A stretch of 42,111 nucleotides of DNA, from positions 1 to 42,111 of the forward strand of contig CASERH010000004.1 of assembly GCA_949290295.1 (NCBI GenBank), given 5' to 3'. This DNA comes from an uncultured Pseudomonadota bacterium (GTDB lineage Bacteria > Pseudomonadota > Alphaproteobacteria > RF32 > CAG-239). The notes below the pieces were generated by a model, which saw only the letters and a program-made list of their open reading frames with translations, was not told the origin of the DNA and ran no database searches. The translations under genes were made by a program, and so were the position numbers. This document shows positions 8,574-16,936 of this stretch, one piece after another; the first letter of the stretch is position 1; every line of letters starts with the position of its first letter.

Positions 8574-8601
8574 TTGCAAATAAAAAATTTATCCGTTAGA
8601 T
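8574..8601 (+). promoter_or_regulatory. Candidate promoter of the adenosine kinase gene
   Basis: TTGCAA (8574-8579), 16-nt spacer, TTAGAT (8596-8601), starting right at the end of the preceding terminator. The -10 is imperfect. Confidence 0.35.
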
Positions 8602-8647
8602 TTAAGCTTAATTTGATGGCTTAAAAAATAAGGAAACAAGAATAAAA

Positions 8648-9664
8648 ATGAGCAAAGCAGAAATATATTATGACATTGTTGGTATCGGCAACGCAATTGT
8701 AGACGTTTTGGCCAAAGTCGGCGACGGTTTCTTGAAAGAGAGAAATTTGCCCAAGGGCTGCATGACCCTAATGGATGCCAAAACCGCAGGTAAAATTTAC
8801 GCCGACATTGTACCTGAGCGCGAGGTCCCCGGTGGTTCTGCGGCCAACACGGTTGCAGGCATAGCCTCTTTGGGCGGTACCCCGGCCTTTATCGGCAAAA
8901 TTCATGATGATGAGCTGGGCCAAGAATTCACCCGTGATATCGGTGCCGCCGGTGTAGACTTTTTTACGATTCCCCTAAATGAGGGTCCGGTCACCGGCCG
9001 CAGTGTCGTTTTAGTCACGCCCGATGCCGAACGCTCAATGTTTACCTACCTCGGAGCAGCCACTCACTTAACGGAAGAAGACATTGATGAAGAAATCATT
9101 CAGGCCGGCAAAATTACTTACATTGAGGGCTATTTGTGGGACACTGATAACTGCCAAGGAGCACTAATCAAGGCTTGTCAATTGGCCCACAAACACGGGC
9201 GCAAAGTCGCTTTTACTTTATCAGACACCACTTGCATAACTCGCAATCGAGAAGCAATCTTCAACTTTGTCAAAGAATATGTAGACATTCTTTTTGCCAA
9301 TGAAGAAGAAATAAAAGCCCTGTTTGCAGAAACTGATTTTTACAAAAGTCTGGACCTAATCAAGCCACATGTAGAAATCGCAGCCATCACTAGGGGAATT
9401 AAGGGATCTGTGGTTGTTAACGGCCGCACAAAAACATTTGTTGAGGCAGAAGTTGTTGAAAATGTAGTTGATACCACCGGTGCCGGAGATTTATATGCAG
9501 CAGGCTTTTTATTTGGCATGACGCAAGAACGCAGCCTTGGTACTTGCGCCATGATAGGCTCCATCGCCGCTGCAGAAATCATCACTCACTATGGTGCCAG
9601 ACCGGAGGTTTCTTTGCGTGGCTTGGTTCGCAACAAACTGCTGTCTTATGGCAAGAAGGCTTAA
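8648..9664 (+). CDS. PfkB-family carbohydrate/nucleoside kinase, probably adenosine kinase
   Basis: 338 residues. The ribokinase (PfkB) fold is marked by VGIGNAIVDVLAKV at the N terminus, the GGSAANTVAGIASLGG glycine-rich motif (about residues 62-77), and the C-terminal signature VVDTTGAGDLYAAGFLFG, with the catalytic Asp in the GAGD segment. Alphaproteobacterial proteins with this sequence are generally annotated as adenosine kinase, which makes AMP from adenosine and ATP in the cytoplasm. Substrate is inferred from family resemblance, because PfkB kinases also act on sugars. AAGGA lies 13 nt before the ATG, rather far. It is followed by the structured typA leader. Confidence 0.85.
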   Translation: MSKAEIYYDIVGIGNAIVDVLAKVGDGFLKERNLPKGCMTLMDAKTAGKIYADIVPEREVPGGSAANTVAGIASLGGTPAFIGKIHDDELGQEFTRDIGAAGVDFFTIPLNEGPVTGRSVVLVTPDAERSMFTYLGAATHLTEEDIDEEIIQAGKITYIEGYLWDTDNCQGALIKACQLAHKHGRKVAFTLSDTTCITRNREAIFNFVKEYVDILFANEEEIKALFAETDFYKSLDLIKPHVEIAAITRGIKGSVVVNGRTKTFVEAEVVENVVDTTGAGDLYAAGFLFGMTQERSLGTCAMIGSIAAAEIITHYGARPEVSLRGLVRNKLLSYGKKA

Positions 9665-9713
9665 AAACACACGACAAGCCAGCCTACACTGATAAAAAAA
9701 TTTCATTAGGTTA

Positions 9714-9741
9714 TTGAAATTTAATTTTAAAAGTGTATTGT
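9714..9741 (+). promoter_or_regulatory. Candidate promoter of typA
   Basis: TTGAAA (9714-9719), 16-nt spacer, TATTGT (9736-9741). If used, the typA mRNA has a leader of about 260 nt containing both structured repeat units. Confidence 0.4.
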
Positions 9742-9775
9742 AAGGCGAATTTACAAGATTGAAGAGATTACAAAA

Positions 9776-9884
9776 GCACGGCGTTTTCTTTCATAAATGG
9801 CCGTGCTGGAAGTAAATTTGTTGACGACGTGTACAAAAAGAGGTACACGAGGAGACAAATTTGCTTCAATGACAACCATTTAGG
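9776..9884 (+). repeat. Tandem structured repeat, unit 1 (109 bp)
   Basis: 107 of 109 positions agree with unit 2. It holds a GCACGGC/GCCGTGC hairpin, then nested arms: TAAATGG/CCATTTA, GAAGTAAATTTGT/ACAAATTTGCTTC and CGTGTAC/GTACACG around an 8-nt AAAAAGAG loop. The inner core belongs to the GTAC-loop-GTAC element family found elsewhere in the window. Confidence 0.9.
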
Positions 9885-9993
9885 GCACGGCGTTTTCTTT
9901 CATAAATGGCCGTGCTGGAAGTAAATTTGTTGACGACGTGTACAAAAAGAGGTACACGAGGAAACAAATTTGCTTCAATGACGACCATTTAGG
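9885..9993 (+). repeat. Tandem structured repeat, unit 2 (109 bp)
   Basis: Directly abuts unit 1. It differs by two substitutions (GGAGAC versus GGAAAC, and GACAACC versus GACGACC). Arms: TAAATGG 9903-9909 with CCATTTA 9985-9991; CGTGTAC 9937-9943 with GTACACG 9952-9958. Confidence 0.9.
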
Positions 9994-10006
9994 GAAGAAA
10001 ACGAAG

Positions 10007-11824
10007 ATGAATATGAGAAATATTGCCATAATAGCTCACGTTGACCACGGCAAGACCACGCTGGTTGACGGGCTCCTAAAACAAAGCGGAACCTTCCGCG
10101 ATAACCAAAAGGTAGAAACCTGTGTTATGGACAGCAACGAGCTGGAAAGAGAGCGTGGTATCACCATCCTTTCAAAATGCACCTCTGTTAACTGGCACGG
10201 AACTCACATTAATATTGTGGACACTCCGGGCCACGCTGACTTTGGCGGCGAGGTTGAGCGCATTCTCTCCATGGTTGATGGTGTTGTTTTGCTGGTTGAT
10301 GCCTCTGAAGGCCCAATGCCGCAAACTAAGTTTGTGCTGGGCAAGGCATTAAAACTAGGTCTCTGCCCGATTGTGGTTATTAACAAAGCCGACAAAGCCG
10401 ATGCCCGCTGTGACGAGGTATTAAACGAGGTCTTTGATCTTTTTGTCAGCTTAAATGCCAATGACAAACAACTGGACTTTCCGGTTCTTTACGCCTCTGG
10501 GCGCAACGGTTGGGCTGTTAAAGAATTAGAAGATGAGAAAAAAGATTTAAGCCCCTTGTTTGAGCTGATTTTATCTTATGTTCCCGAACCTGCCTGTGAG
10601 CCGAACAAACCTTTTTCAATGCTGGCCACCACTTTGGAATCCGACAAATTCATCGGCCGTTTGCTAACCGGAAAGATTCAATCAGGCACCTTGCATTTGA
10701 ACGATACGGTAAAAGTTTTGGATGGCCAAAACAACGAGATTGAACGTGTCCGCATCAGCAAAATTTTGGCCTATCGCGGGCTCAACCGTGAATCTCTGAC
10801 CGAGGCTCATGCCGGAGATATTGTAGCAGTTGCCGGTGTTGTCAAGGGCACCGTAGCCGATACGATATGCGCTTTTGAGGTTAATGAGGCCATCAAAGCT
10901 CAGCCAATAGATCCTCCGACTTTGGCCATGACTTTTTCAATCAACGATTCGCCTTTGGCTGGCCGTGAGGGGGATAAAGTTACCTCTCGTATGATTTGGG
11001 ACCGTTTGTGCAAAGAAGCCGAAGGCAACATTGCCCTCAAGATTTCCCGCACCGACAGCAGTGATTCTTTTGAAGTCGCCGGCCGCGGAGAATTGCAGTT
11101 AGGCGTGCTGATTGAGACCATGCGCCGAGAGGGCTTTGAGCTTTCCATCTCTCGTCCGCGTGTATTGATGAAAAAAGATGAAAACGGCCAACTTTTGGAA
11201 CCGATAGAAGAAGTTGTTGTCGATGTTGATGAGGAATTTTCCGGAGCTGTTGTTGAGAAATTAGGACAAAGAAGAGCCGAGATGGTAGATATGATTCCTT
11301 CCCAAATCGGCAACAAAGTCCGCCTGATATTCAACGCTCCTTCACGCGGTCTGATTGGTTATCACTCAGAATTTTTAACCGACACCCGCGGCACCGGCGT
11401 CATGAACAGATTGTTCAAATGCTATGAACCCTACAAAGGAGAGATTGACAGCCGCCGCAACGGAGTTCTGATTTCCTCAGAAACCGGCACAGCCATTGCT
11501 TATTCTTTGTGGAAGTTGCAAGAGCGCGGCCCCATGTTTATTGACCCGGGTGTTCCGGTCTACACCGGCATGATTATCGGTGAACACACCAAACCAAATG
11601 ACTTGGAAGTCAACCCTTGCAAAGCTAAGCAGCTGACCAACATCCGTGCAGCAGGCAAGGATGAGGCCATAGATTTGGTTCCGCCCCGCAAACTGACTTT
11701 GGAACAAGGCTTGTCTTACATTCAAGAAGATGAGCTCTTAGAGGTTACGCCCAAGACTTTGCGCCTGCGCAAACGGATTTTGGACCCGATAGCCCGTCGC
11801 CGTCAAAAACCAGGTGATTTGTAA
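10007..11824 (+). CDS. typA: Translational GTPase TypA/BipA
   Basis: 605 residues from the ATG at 10007 ([17 protein letters not shown]), the usual length. TypA is an EF-G-like GTPase that binds the 70S ribosome and helps 50S assembly and stress adaptation, especially in the cold. G1 is [10 protein letters not shown] (about 10-19), the switch region carries RGITI, G3 is [15 protein letters not shown] and G4 is NKADK. The C-terminal part holds the TypA-specific segments [12 protein letters not shown] and [14 protein letters not shown] longer in-frame start at 9938 would lie inside the leader repeat and is rejected. It is monocistronic, with a strong terminator 8 nt after the stop. Confidence 0.96.
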   Translation: MNMRNIAIIAHVDHGKTTLVDGLLKQSGTFRDNQKVETCVMDSNELERERGITILSKCTSVNWHGTHINIVDTPGHADFGGEVERILSMVDGVVLLVDASEGPMPQTKFVLGKALKLGLCPIVVINKADKADARCDEVLNEVFDLFVSLNANDKQLDFPVLYASGRNGWAVKELEDEKKDLSPLFELILSYVPEPACEPNKPFSMLATTLESDKFIGRLLTGKIQSGTLHLNDTVKVLDGQNNEIERVRISKILAYRGLNRESLTEAHAGDIVAVAGVVKGTVADTICAFEVNEAIKAQPIDPPTLAMTFSINDSPLAGREGDKVTSRMIWDRLCKEAEGNIALKISRTDSSDSFEVAGRGELQLGVLIETMRREGFELSISRPRVLMKKDENGQLLEPIEEVVVDVDEEFSGAVVEKLGQRRAEMVDMIPSQIGNKVRLIFNAPSRGLIGYHSEFLTDTRGTGVMNRLFKCYEPYKGEIDSRRNGVLISSETGTAIAYSLWKLQERGPMFIDPGVPVYTGMIIGEHTKPNDLEVNPCKAKQLTNIRAAGKDEAIDLVPPRKLTLEQGLSYIQEDELLEVTPKTLRLRKRILDPIARRRQKPGDL

Positions 11825-11832
11825 GAAAAAGG

Positions 11833-11865
11833 AAAACCCTCGATACAAAAATATCGAGGGTTTTT
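11833..11865 (+). terminator. Terminator of typA
   Basis: 13-bp perfect stem AAAACCCTCGATA / TATCGAGGGTTTT with a 6-nt CAAAAA loop and T-run. It also abuts the stop of the minus-strand gene at 11871 and may serve both. Confidence 0.9.
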
Positions 11866-11870
11866 CATCT

Positions 11871-12164
11871 TCAAATTTTAGAATTCTTACTCTCTGGCGC
11901 GGAAATCATTCCAAACAAGGAACATACCCCTATGGCCAAAGCATAGCTGATGAGCTGAGAAAACAGCACCATCCCATCTTCGGTTTGCCAATGGACAAAA
12001 AAGAGTGGAAGAATCATGATGGCGGTAATCAAAAAAGCATGCATTTTTCGCACATGAAACCGATGTTCCAAAACGCGCAAACGGCTCTCAAAATGGAAAA
12101 ACATAAACACAACCAACAAAACAACCACGATGAGTTCTTTGGGCTGAGGCAGAATAAACTCCAT
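11871..12164 (-). CDS. Small three-helix membrane protein of unknown function
   Basis: 97 residues; I do not recognise a family. Three hydrophobic helices are visible at about residues 11-24, 42-58 and 64-86. A basic, His-containing loop (RLRVLEHRFHVRKMH) lies between the first two. The start lacks a clear ribosome binding site (only ATAGG close to the ATG), so the coding call rests on the clean membrane-protein pattern and the fit between flanking elements. It converges on typA and shares its terminator region. A homology search would decide whether it is real. Confidence 0.5.
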   Translation of the reverse strand: MEFILPQPKELIVVVLLVVFMFFHFESRLRVLEHRFHVRKMHAFLITAIMILPLFFVHWQTEDGMVLFSQLISYALAIGVCSLFGMISAPESKNSKI

Positions 12165-12240
12165 AACCTATAATATTTAAATTGTTTGTATTTAATTGTT
12201 AACTGCCACAAGGTATAGCACCAAAAGATTAAAATTCAAT

Positions 12241-12270
12241 AAAAAACTCCGGAATTTTTCCGGAGTTTTA
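12241..12270. terminator. Terminator of the 12,303-12,608 gene
   Basis: 10-bp stem AAAACTCCGG / CCGGAGTTTT with a 7-nt AATTTTT loop and flanking A/T runs on both strands, about 30 nt after that gene's stop. Confidence 0.8.
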
Positions 12271-12302
12271 AGCCATGTCGTCTATGGAGAAATCAGAAAA
12301 TA

Positions 12303-12608
12303 TTATCGTCCGCTATTGCCCTTATTTGTATTAACGAAATGAACTTTCTTAGGCTTAAACGGCGCCTTAACGGTATTAATCAGAGAAGCCACTCTATCAC
12401 TCATAGATGGTTTTCCGTGAGCGGCTTTTTCCAAACGAGGAGAATACCCCTCAAACGTCTTAGTATTTCCGTTTGCCCCCAAAGAATTAAAATCAACATA
12501 CAACTTCTTAGGGCTCAAATCAAACTTTATCTCATAATCGCCAGGACCGGAAGCCAGATGCTTAGCCCCGTCCTCAATACGTGTCATGGTTTCTTTAACA
12601 TCAGTCAT
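12303..12608 (-). CDS. Small hypothetical protein
   Basis: 101 residues from the ATG at 12608, chosen because GGAG lies 7 nt upstream. No family recognised. The N terminus is a short charged helix (MTDVKETMTRIEDGAKHL). The middle (YEIKFDLSPKKLYVDFNSLG) looks like a beta hairpin, and the basic C terminus is rich in Lys, Pro and Asn (APFKPKKVHFVNTNKGNSGR). There is no signal peptide or membrane segment. The gene has a strong consensus promoter and its own terminator, so it is an independent, probably well-expressed unit. A nucleic-acid-binding role is possible from the basic tail but unsupported. Confidence 0.65.
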   Translation of the reverse strand: MTDVKETMTRIEDGAKHLASGPGDYEIKFDLSPKKLYVDFNSLGANGNTKTFEGYSPRLEKAAHGKPSMSDRVASLINTVKAPFKPKKVHFVNTNKGNSGR

Positions 12609-12646
12609 AACATTTCTCCACAAACAAAATCTCATCTCTTTTGTCT

Positions 12647-12675
12647 ATTATCGCAATTTAAAAGCATTTTGTCAA
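12647..12675 (-). promoter_or_regulatory. Strong vegetative promoter of the 12,303-12,608 gene
   Basis: Minus strand: TTGACA (12675-12670), 17-nt spacer, GATAAT (12652-12647). This is one of the best matches to the sigma-70 consensus in the window. Confidence 0.75.
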
Positions 12676-12800
12676 CCAAAAAACTTTAAAAAACGGCGAA
12701 AAACTTAGGCAAAAGTTGATATTTAGTGTTTCATTATTGGAAATAATAACCTATAATCTCTTAAAATCAACTTAATAAACCAATTAGGCCACAAAATATA

Positions 12801-14384
12801 ATGAGTTTATTCAAATCTATTGCCACCTTTGGCAGTTTTACGCTCCTTTCCCGCATAACCGGATTCTTTCGCGACATGGTTTTGGCCAACTTTCTGGGCG
12901 CCGGCATGATTTCAGATGCTTTTTTTGTTGCTTTCAAGCTGCCCAACCTGTTTCGCTCTCTGTTTGCAGAAGGGGCTTTTACCTCTGCCTTTGTGCCGAT
13001 GCTTTCTCACAAACTGGTGACCGACAGCAAGCAAGACGCCATAGATTTTGCCGCCCGAGCAATATCGGTTTTGGCCTTCTTCTTGGCGATTTTTGTAATC
13101 ATAATGGAATTGTTAATGCCCTTTGTGGTCCAGCTTCTGGCGCCCGGGTTTATTGATGACCACGGCAAGATAGAGCTGGCGACCGAGCTTTCAAGAATCA
13201 CTTTTCCATTTTTGCTTTTTATATCTATTGTTTCTTTCCAATCTGGGATTCTGAACGCGCTTGGCAAATTTGCCGCCCCGGCAGCCGCTCCGGTTATCTT
13301 GAATGTGATGATGATTTTATCCGTCTTCATTTTTGTACCGTTTGGCAGCACGCCGGCGCACGGTATTGCCATTGGCGTAACCGTTGCCGGTTTTTTAGAG
13401 ATTTTATGGCTGATGTTCTTTTTACACCGCCAGCAGGTCTACCTAAAGCCGGATTTCAAGATGTTATCTTTACTCAAAGACAGCAGTATTCGCACACTTT
13501 TTAAAAGAATTACCCCCGGCGTATTGGGTGCCGGTGTTTACCAAATCAACATGGTAGTAGACACCATTTTGGTATCTCTGGTGGGAACCGGTGCCATATC
13601 ATGGCTGTATTATGCCAACAGATTGCAGCAACTGCCTTTAGGGGTGGTCGGTGCCGCCATTGGCGTTGCGGTTTTGCCGATTCTCTCACATCATCTAAAA
13701 GCCGGAGAAATTGACGAGGCCGGACGTGTGCAAAACAAGGCTTGGGAGTACGGGGCCCTGCTTTCGATTCCGGCCGCGGTTGCCCTGATTTTCCTGGCCG
13801 AGCCAACGATTAATATTCTTTTCCAACACGGCAAATTTGGTAGTTTTCAAACGGATATGACCGCCAAAGCCGTCATTGCCTATGCCATAGGTTTGCCGGC
13901 TTATGTCTTAGTCAAAGCCTTGGCACCAAACTTTTTTGCCAGAGGAGATACGAAAACGCCGGTCAAATACAGTATTGTGGTGCTGCTCACCAATTTGTGT
14001 TTTTCGGTTATCCTAATGAAACCTTTTGGACATGTGGGCATAGCTATGGCCACCACAATAGCCGCTTTTGTATCATTGGGCCAATACATTCATGGCCTCA
14101 AAAAACGAGGCTTCTGGACTTGTCCCAAAGAACTCTTGATACAAACGGCAAAAATTCTGGCATGCTCAATTGTGATGGGAATAATAATTGATTTTGGCGA
14201 GATTTTATTGAATATGCATTACGGCAACTGGCTAAACCTTTCCATATGGTCCAAACTATGCTGGTTCTTGCTTTTGTGCATTTTGGGTGTTGCAACTTTT
14301 GCAATAACCGCTAAACTAAGTGGTACCTTTGATATTAAAGAGCTAATAAAGATGCTTGGCAAACGGAGTGGCAAAAATGCGTAA
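12801..14384 (+). CDS. murJ: Lipid II flippase MurJ
   Basis: 527 residues with about 14 hydrophobic helices, the MOP-superfamily flippase that moves lipid II across the inner membrane for peptidoglycan synthesis. Family marks are the start LLSRITGFFRDMVLANFLGAG, the conserved DAFFVAFKLPNLFRSLFAEG, AFTSAFVPM, and the mid-protein RITPGVLGAGVYQINMVVDT. The ATG at 12801 has no strong ribosome binding site. A perfect TATAAT lies about 45 nt upstream (12752-12757), with a poor -35. It is first in an operon: the next gene starts inside its last codons (8-nt overlap), followed by an Nfu protein and a Bax-like glucosaminidase. Confidence 0.95.
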   Translation: MSLFKSIATFGSFTLLSRITGFFRDMVLANFLGAGMISDAFFVAFKLPNLFRSLFAEGAFTSAFVPMLSHKLVTDSKQDAIDFAARAISVLAFFLAIFVIIMELLMPFVVQLLAPGFIDDHGKIELATELSRITFPFLLFISIVSFQSGILNALGKFAAPAAAPVILNVMMILSVFIFVPFGSTPAHGIAIGVTVAGFLEILWLMFFLHRQQVYLKPDFKMLSLLKDSSIRTLFKRITPGVLGAGVYQINMVVDTILVSLVGTGAISWLYYANRLQQLPLGVVGAAIGVAVLPILSHHLKAGEIDEAGRVQNKAWEYGALLSIPAAVALIFLAEPTINILFQHGKFGSFQTDMTAKAVIAYAIGLPAYVLVKALAPNFFARGDTKTPVKYSIVVLLTNLCFSVILMKPFGHVGIAMATTIAAFVSLGQYIHGLKKRGFWTCPKELLIQTAKILACSIVMGIIIDFGEILLNMHYGNWLNLSIWSKLCWFLLLCILGVATFAITAKLSGTFDIKELIKMLGKRSGKNA

Positions 14385-15396
14385 AATCCAAATAAAAGAA
14401 CGGATACTTGCACTAAGGATTCCTCAACGATTAAAGGTATTGCTGCGCCCTTGGCCACGCTTGAGAAATTTGGTTAACACCTGGCCCAAGCTGATTTTGC
14501 TGTTTATTGCCGCTTTTATCTTTTTGTACTACCCCTTGGGTGCCATGGTCAGTGAAAATATCGATAAAACCACCAACTATGAATTTCACAAAAAGGGCTC
14601 TCAATCCGCAACAATCGGAGCCATGGCATTTTTAATCCGCAGGGAGGTCTATGACAAGAGCTGGACGCCTAGCCTTCCTTTTGTGTTCCCTGCCTCCATG
14701 CTGGATAACATGCCCTCATTTCAGCTGGGGCTGATGTCTTCAATCGGCACTCTCTCCAAGGCCCTTGCCCAAAGGATAGATATGCTATCCCAAGAAGAAT
14801 CTCCTCTGCAGACAGCTGCAGAATTATTGCAATATCCCGGCACGATTTGGATGTTTTCTCCAGACAATAATTTGGTTCCGGCCCCCTCATCCAACAGCCA
14901 ATACAGAAGAGCTCGCAAACAGCTGCAAAACTACAATCGTGATTTAGCTGAAGGCCAGGCAGTGTTCATCACCAAAGCAGAAGACCTTAGTTATTTTCTG
15001 AAAGCCATCCAAAAAGACTTGGCCAAGAGCTCCCGCAAACTGGAAACACAAATCAGGGAACACAGCACCGATTTTTATGATGGCAAGGCTGATGATGTTT
15101 TCTACTATGAGCAAGGCAAGTTATATGCCTACTACCTGCTCTTAAAAGCTCTCGGCACAGACTACAAAGAGACTATCTTACAACACAACATTTACCAGCC
15201 CTGGACATCGCTGTTAAAGACGCTGGAAAACGCAAGTCTTCTTTCACCGACAATTGTTCGCAACGGAGAATTAGATAGTCTGACGGCCCCCAACCACCTG
15301 GCATCGCTCGGATATTTTAACCATAAAGCCATTGCTCTTCTACAAAACATGCAAGCAATGCTTAATCGCCCTCAAACACAAGGAATAGCAAAATGA
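14377..15396 (+). CDS. DUF2333 family membrane-anchored protein
   Basis: 339 residues. A basic N-terminal stretch is followed by one membrane helix (LILLFIAAFIFLYYPLGAMV, about 37-56) and a large domain, probably periplasmic, matching DUF2333 by the WTPSLPFVFPASMLDNMPSF motif, the helical ELLQYPGTIWMF region and the late NHLASLGYFNHKAIALLQNM segment. Function is unknown. GGAG lies 8 nt upstream of this ATG, inside murJ; the start overlaps the murJ stop by 8 nt, and its own stop overlaps the next start by 4 nt (ATGA), so translation is probably coupled. Its place between a lipid II flippase and a glucosaminidase suggests a cell-envelope role, which is inference. Confidence 0.75.
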   Translation: MRKIQIKERILALRIPQRLKVLLRPWPRLRNLVNTWPKLILLFIAAFIFLYYPLGAMVSENIDKTTNYEFHKKGSQSATIGAMAFLIRREVYDKSWTPSLPFVFPASMLDNMPSFQLGLMSSIGTLSKALAQRIDMLSQEESPLQTAAELLQYPGTIWMFSPDNNLVPAPSSNSQYRRARKQLQNYNRDLAEGQAVFITKAEDLSYFLKAIQKDLAKSSRKLETQIREHSTDFYDGKADDVFYYEQGKLYAYYLLLKALGTDYKETILQHNIYQPWTSLLKTLENASLLSPTIVRNGELDSLTAPNHLASLGYFNHKAIALLQNMQAMLNRPQTQGIAK

Positions 15397-15935
15397 TTAT
15401 AGAAACTCAGCCCACTCCGGACAAAAACGTGCTGAATTTTTTTCCACCGCAACCGGCTCTCAAGGCCGGGCGAGCAGAATTTGTTGATGCAAAATCTTTA
15501 CGCAAATCACCTTTGGCCGAACATATTTTTGACCTGGGAGGTATCAAATCACTTTTTATCACATCTGACATGATCTCGGTGACCAAAGAAGAAAATGCCT
15601 CATGGGAAGAATTAAAGCCGCAAATTTTGGCAGAAATCATGGACCATCTTTCCACAGGAGAAGAAACTATTCCCGTTGTAACAGGAGAAGCTGACGACGT
15701 AGTAGGGCAGATAAAAGGCTTGCTCAACGCAAGGATTCGTCCGGCTGTCAAACAAGACGGTGGAGATATCGTATTTAAGGATTTCAAAGATGGGGTTGTC
15801 TACGTGGAAATGCAAGGCTCCTGCAAAGGCTGCCCCTATGCCCTTGTCACTCTGAAAGAAGGAGTTGAAAAGATATTAAAGACCTATATTCCACAAGTAA
15901 GAGAGGTTAGGAATCAATCGGCTGAAGAGGAGTGA
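15393..15935 (+). CDS. Nfu-type iron-sulfur cluster scaffold/carrier
   Basis: 180 residues. The N-terminal Nfu_N domain (about 1-85; TPDKNVLNFFPPQPAL and IFDLGGIKSLFITSDMISV) is joined to a C-terminal NifU-like domain with the cluster-binding Cys-x2-Cys in GSCKGCPYA (about 143-150), preceded by RPAVKQDGGDIVF. Such proteins accept [4Fe-4S] clusters and pass them to target enzymes in the cytoplasm. This is the mitochondrial/alphaproteobacterial architecture rather than the A-type fusion of E. coli NfuA. It overlaps the DUF2333 gene by 4 nt. The following gene starts 2 nt after its stop. Confidence 0.93.
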   Translation: MIIETQPTPDKNVLNFFPPQPALKAGRAEFVDAKSLRKSPLAEHIFDLGGIKSLFITSDMISVTKEENASWEELKPQILAEIMDHLSTGEETIPVVTGEADDVVGQIKGLLNARIRPAVKQDGGDIVFKDFKDGVVYVEMQGSCKGCPYALVTLKEGVEKILKTYIPQVREVRNQSAEEE

Positions 15936-15937
15936 GA

Positions 15938-16861
15938 ATGAGACACCTTCTCTTTGTTTTATGTCTTTTGTTAGCCCTACCTTTTCCGGCAAAAGCGGCA
16001 GATGACTTAAACCTAGGCAAAATAAGCGTTGCCGAGTTAGAAGAAATTTACGATTTTTACGGTTATCATGGAGAAAAAGACTACCTTATGATACCGAGTT
16101 ATCACTACCCGCCGATTTTCTTAAAATATTTTCCGAGCGATTTTGCCAAAATAACTGATGAAAAAAAGCGCAACGCAATGTTCATTAAAATTTTAGCTCC
16201 ACTAACGATGAGGTTAAACAAAGAGATTTTGGCAGAAAGAAAAGAAATATTAGCAGTTTTAAAAGACTTTCAAAAGCATCAAGAACTCAGCAGCGAACAA
16301 GAAAAATTCATTGAAGATAAAGCCACAAAATATGATGTATTCACCCGTTTTCAAGGATATCGAAGATACGCCTATTTTTTAGATGAACTGCCAAAAAAAG
16401 TTCATGTTATTCCGCCATCAATTTTAATCACGGCATCAGCTCTGGAAACCAACTGGGGAACATCGCGTATTGTTAAAGAGGGTAATTCTCTATACAAAGC
16501 ACTCAACTGGTACAGTGATGAGGGGCTAAAACCGATAGGAGAAAAAGAAGATGACAGCTATCGGATAAAAACCTACCCAGATATTTACAGCTCGATGCAA
16601 GAATTTGCCCTAAAACTCAACTCCAGTATTTCCTTTAAGGAATTAAGAGGATTTCGCGACAAAATTTTAGACCGCCGCACCCCACTACTCGGCACCATGT
16701 TAGCACCGCACATGGTTTGGAACTCTCCCTTACAAAACTACGCCGGACTTTTTGACTATACTCTTGCGTATTACGAGCTCAATATAATTGACAAATCTGT
16801 GCTAGATAGTAAGATGATAGAGAAATCATTGCCTAAGAAGCTGCAAAATTTGGCCTTGTAA
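15938..16861 (+). CDS. Secreted Bax-like glucosaminidase
   Basis: 307 residues. A signal peptide is clear (MRHLLFVLCLLLALPFPAKA), so the product is exported. The C-terminal half matches the Bax/glucosaminidase family (GH73-like): PPSILITASALETNWGTSR carries the probable catalytic Glu (about 170), followed by EGNSLYKALNW, the YRIKTYPDIYSSMQEF segment and the FKELRGFRDKI region. It probably cleaves the N-acetylglucosaminyl bond in peptidoglycan glycan strands. The ATG at 15938 with AGGAG 5 nt upstream is better than a GTG two codons earlier. It is last in the murJ operon, a wall-hydrolase counterpart to the flippase. Confidence 0.85.
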   Translation: MRHLLFVLCLLLALPFPAKAADDLNLGKISVAELEEIYDFYGYHGEKDYLMIPSYHYPPIFLKYFPSDFAKITDEKKRNAMFIKILAPLTMRLNKEILAERKEILAVLKDFQKHQELSSEQEKFIEDKATKYDVFTRFQGYRRYAYFLDELPKKVHVIPPSILITASALETNWGTSRIVKEGNSLYKALNWYSDEGLKPIGEKEDDSYRIKTYPDIYSSMQEFALKLNSSISFKELRGFRDKILDRRTPLLGTMLAPHMVWNSPLQNYAGLFDYTLAYYELNIIDKSVLDSKMIEKSLPKKLQNLAL

Positions 16862-16936
16862 CAAAAATGTCATTAGGTTTTGGCAGCATTTGGTATTATT
16901 ATATACTTTAGGACAACCACTTTTTGGTATATAACC

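Larger units (their letters stand above)
9665..10006 (+). other. Long structured leader upstream of typA
   Basis: 342 bp without a gene. It holds a candidate promoter at 9714-9741 and then two tandem 109-bp units that end 13 nt before the typA start. Each unit contains a separate small hairpin, GCACGGC...GCCGTGC, and a long nested palindrome around CGTGTAC...GTACACG. No T-run follows, so these are not simple terminators. A frame open from a GTG inside unit 2 joins typA but is made only of repeat sequence, so I do not treat it as coding. Confidence 0.6.

Noticed and set aside
9776-9993. CRISPR array or phage repeat in the typA leader
   Set aside because: Only two directly adjacent copies without spacers, and each is internally structured; this is a tandem duplication, not an array.
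9938-10006. N-terminal extension of TypA by 23 residues from a GTG
   Set aside because: The extension consists wholly of the second copy of the leader repeat; the family start is [17 protein letters not shown] at 10007.
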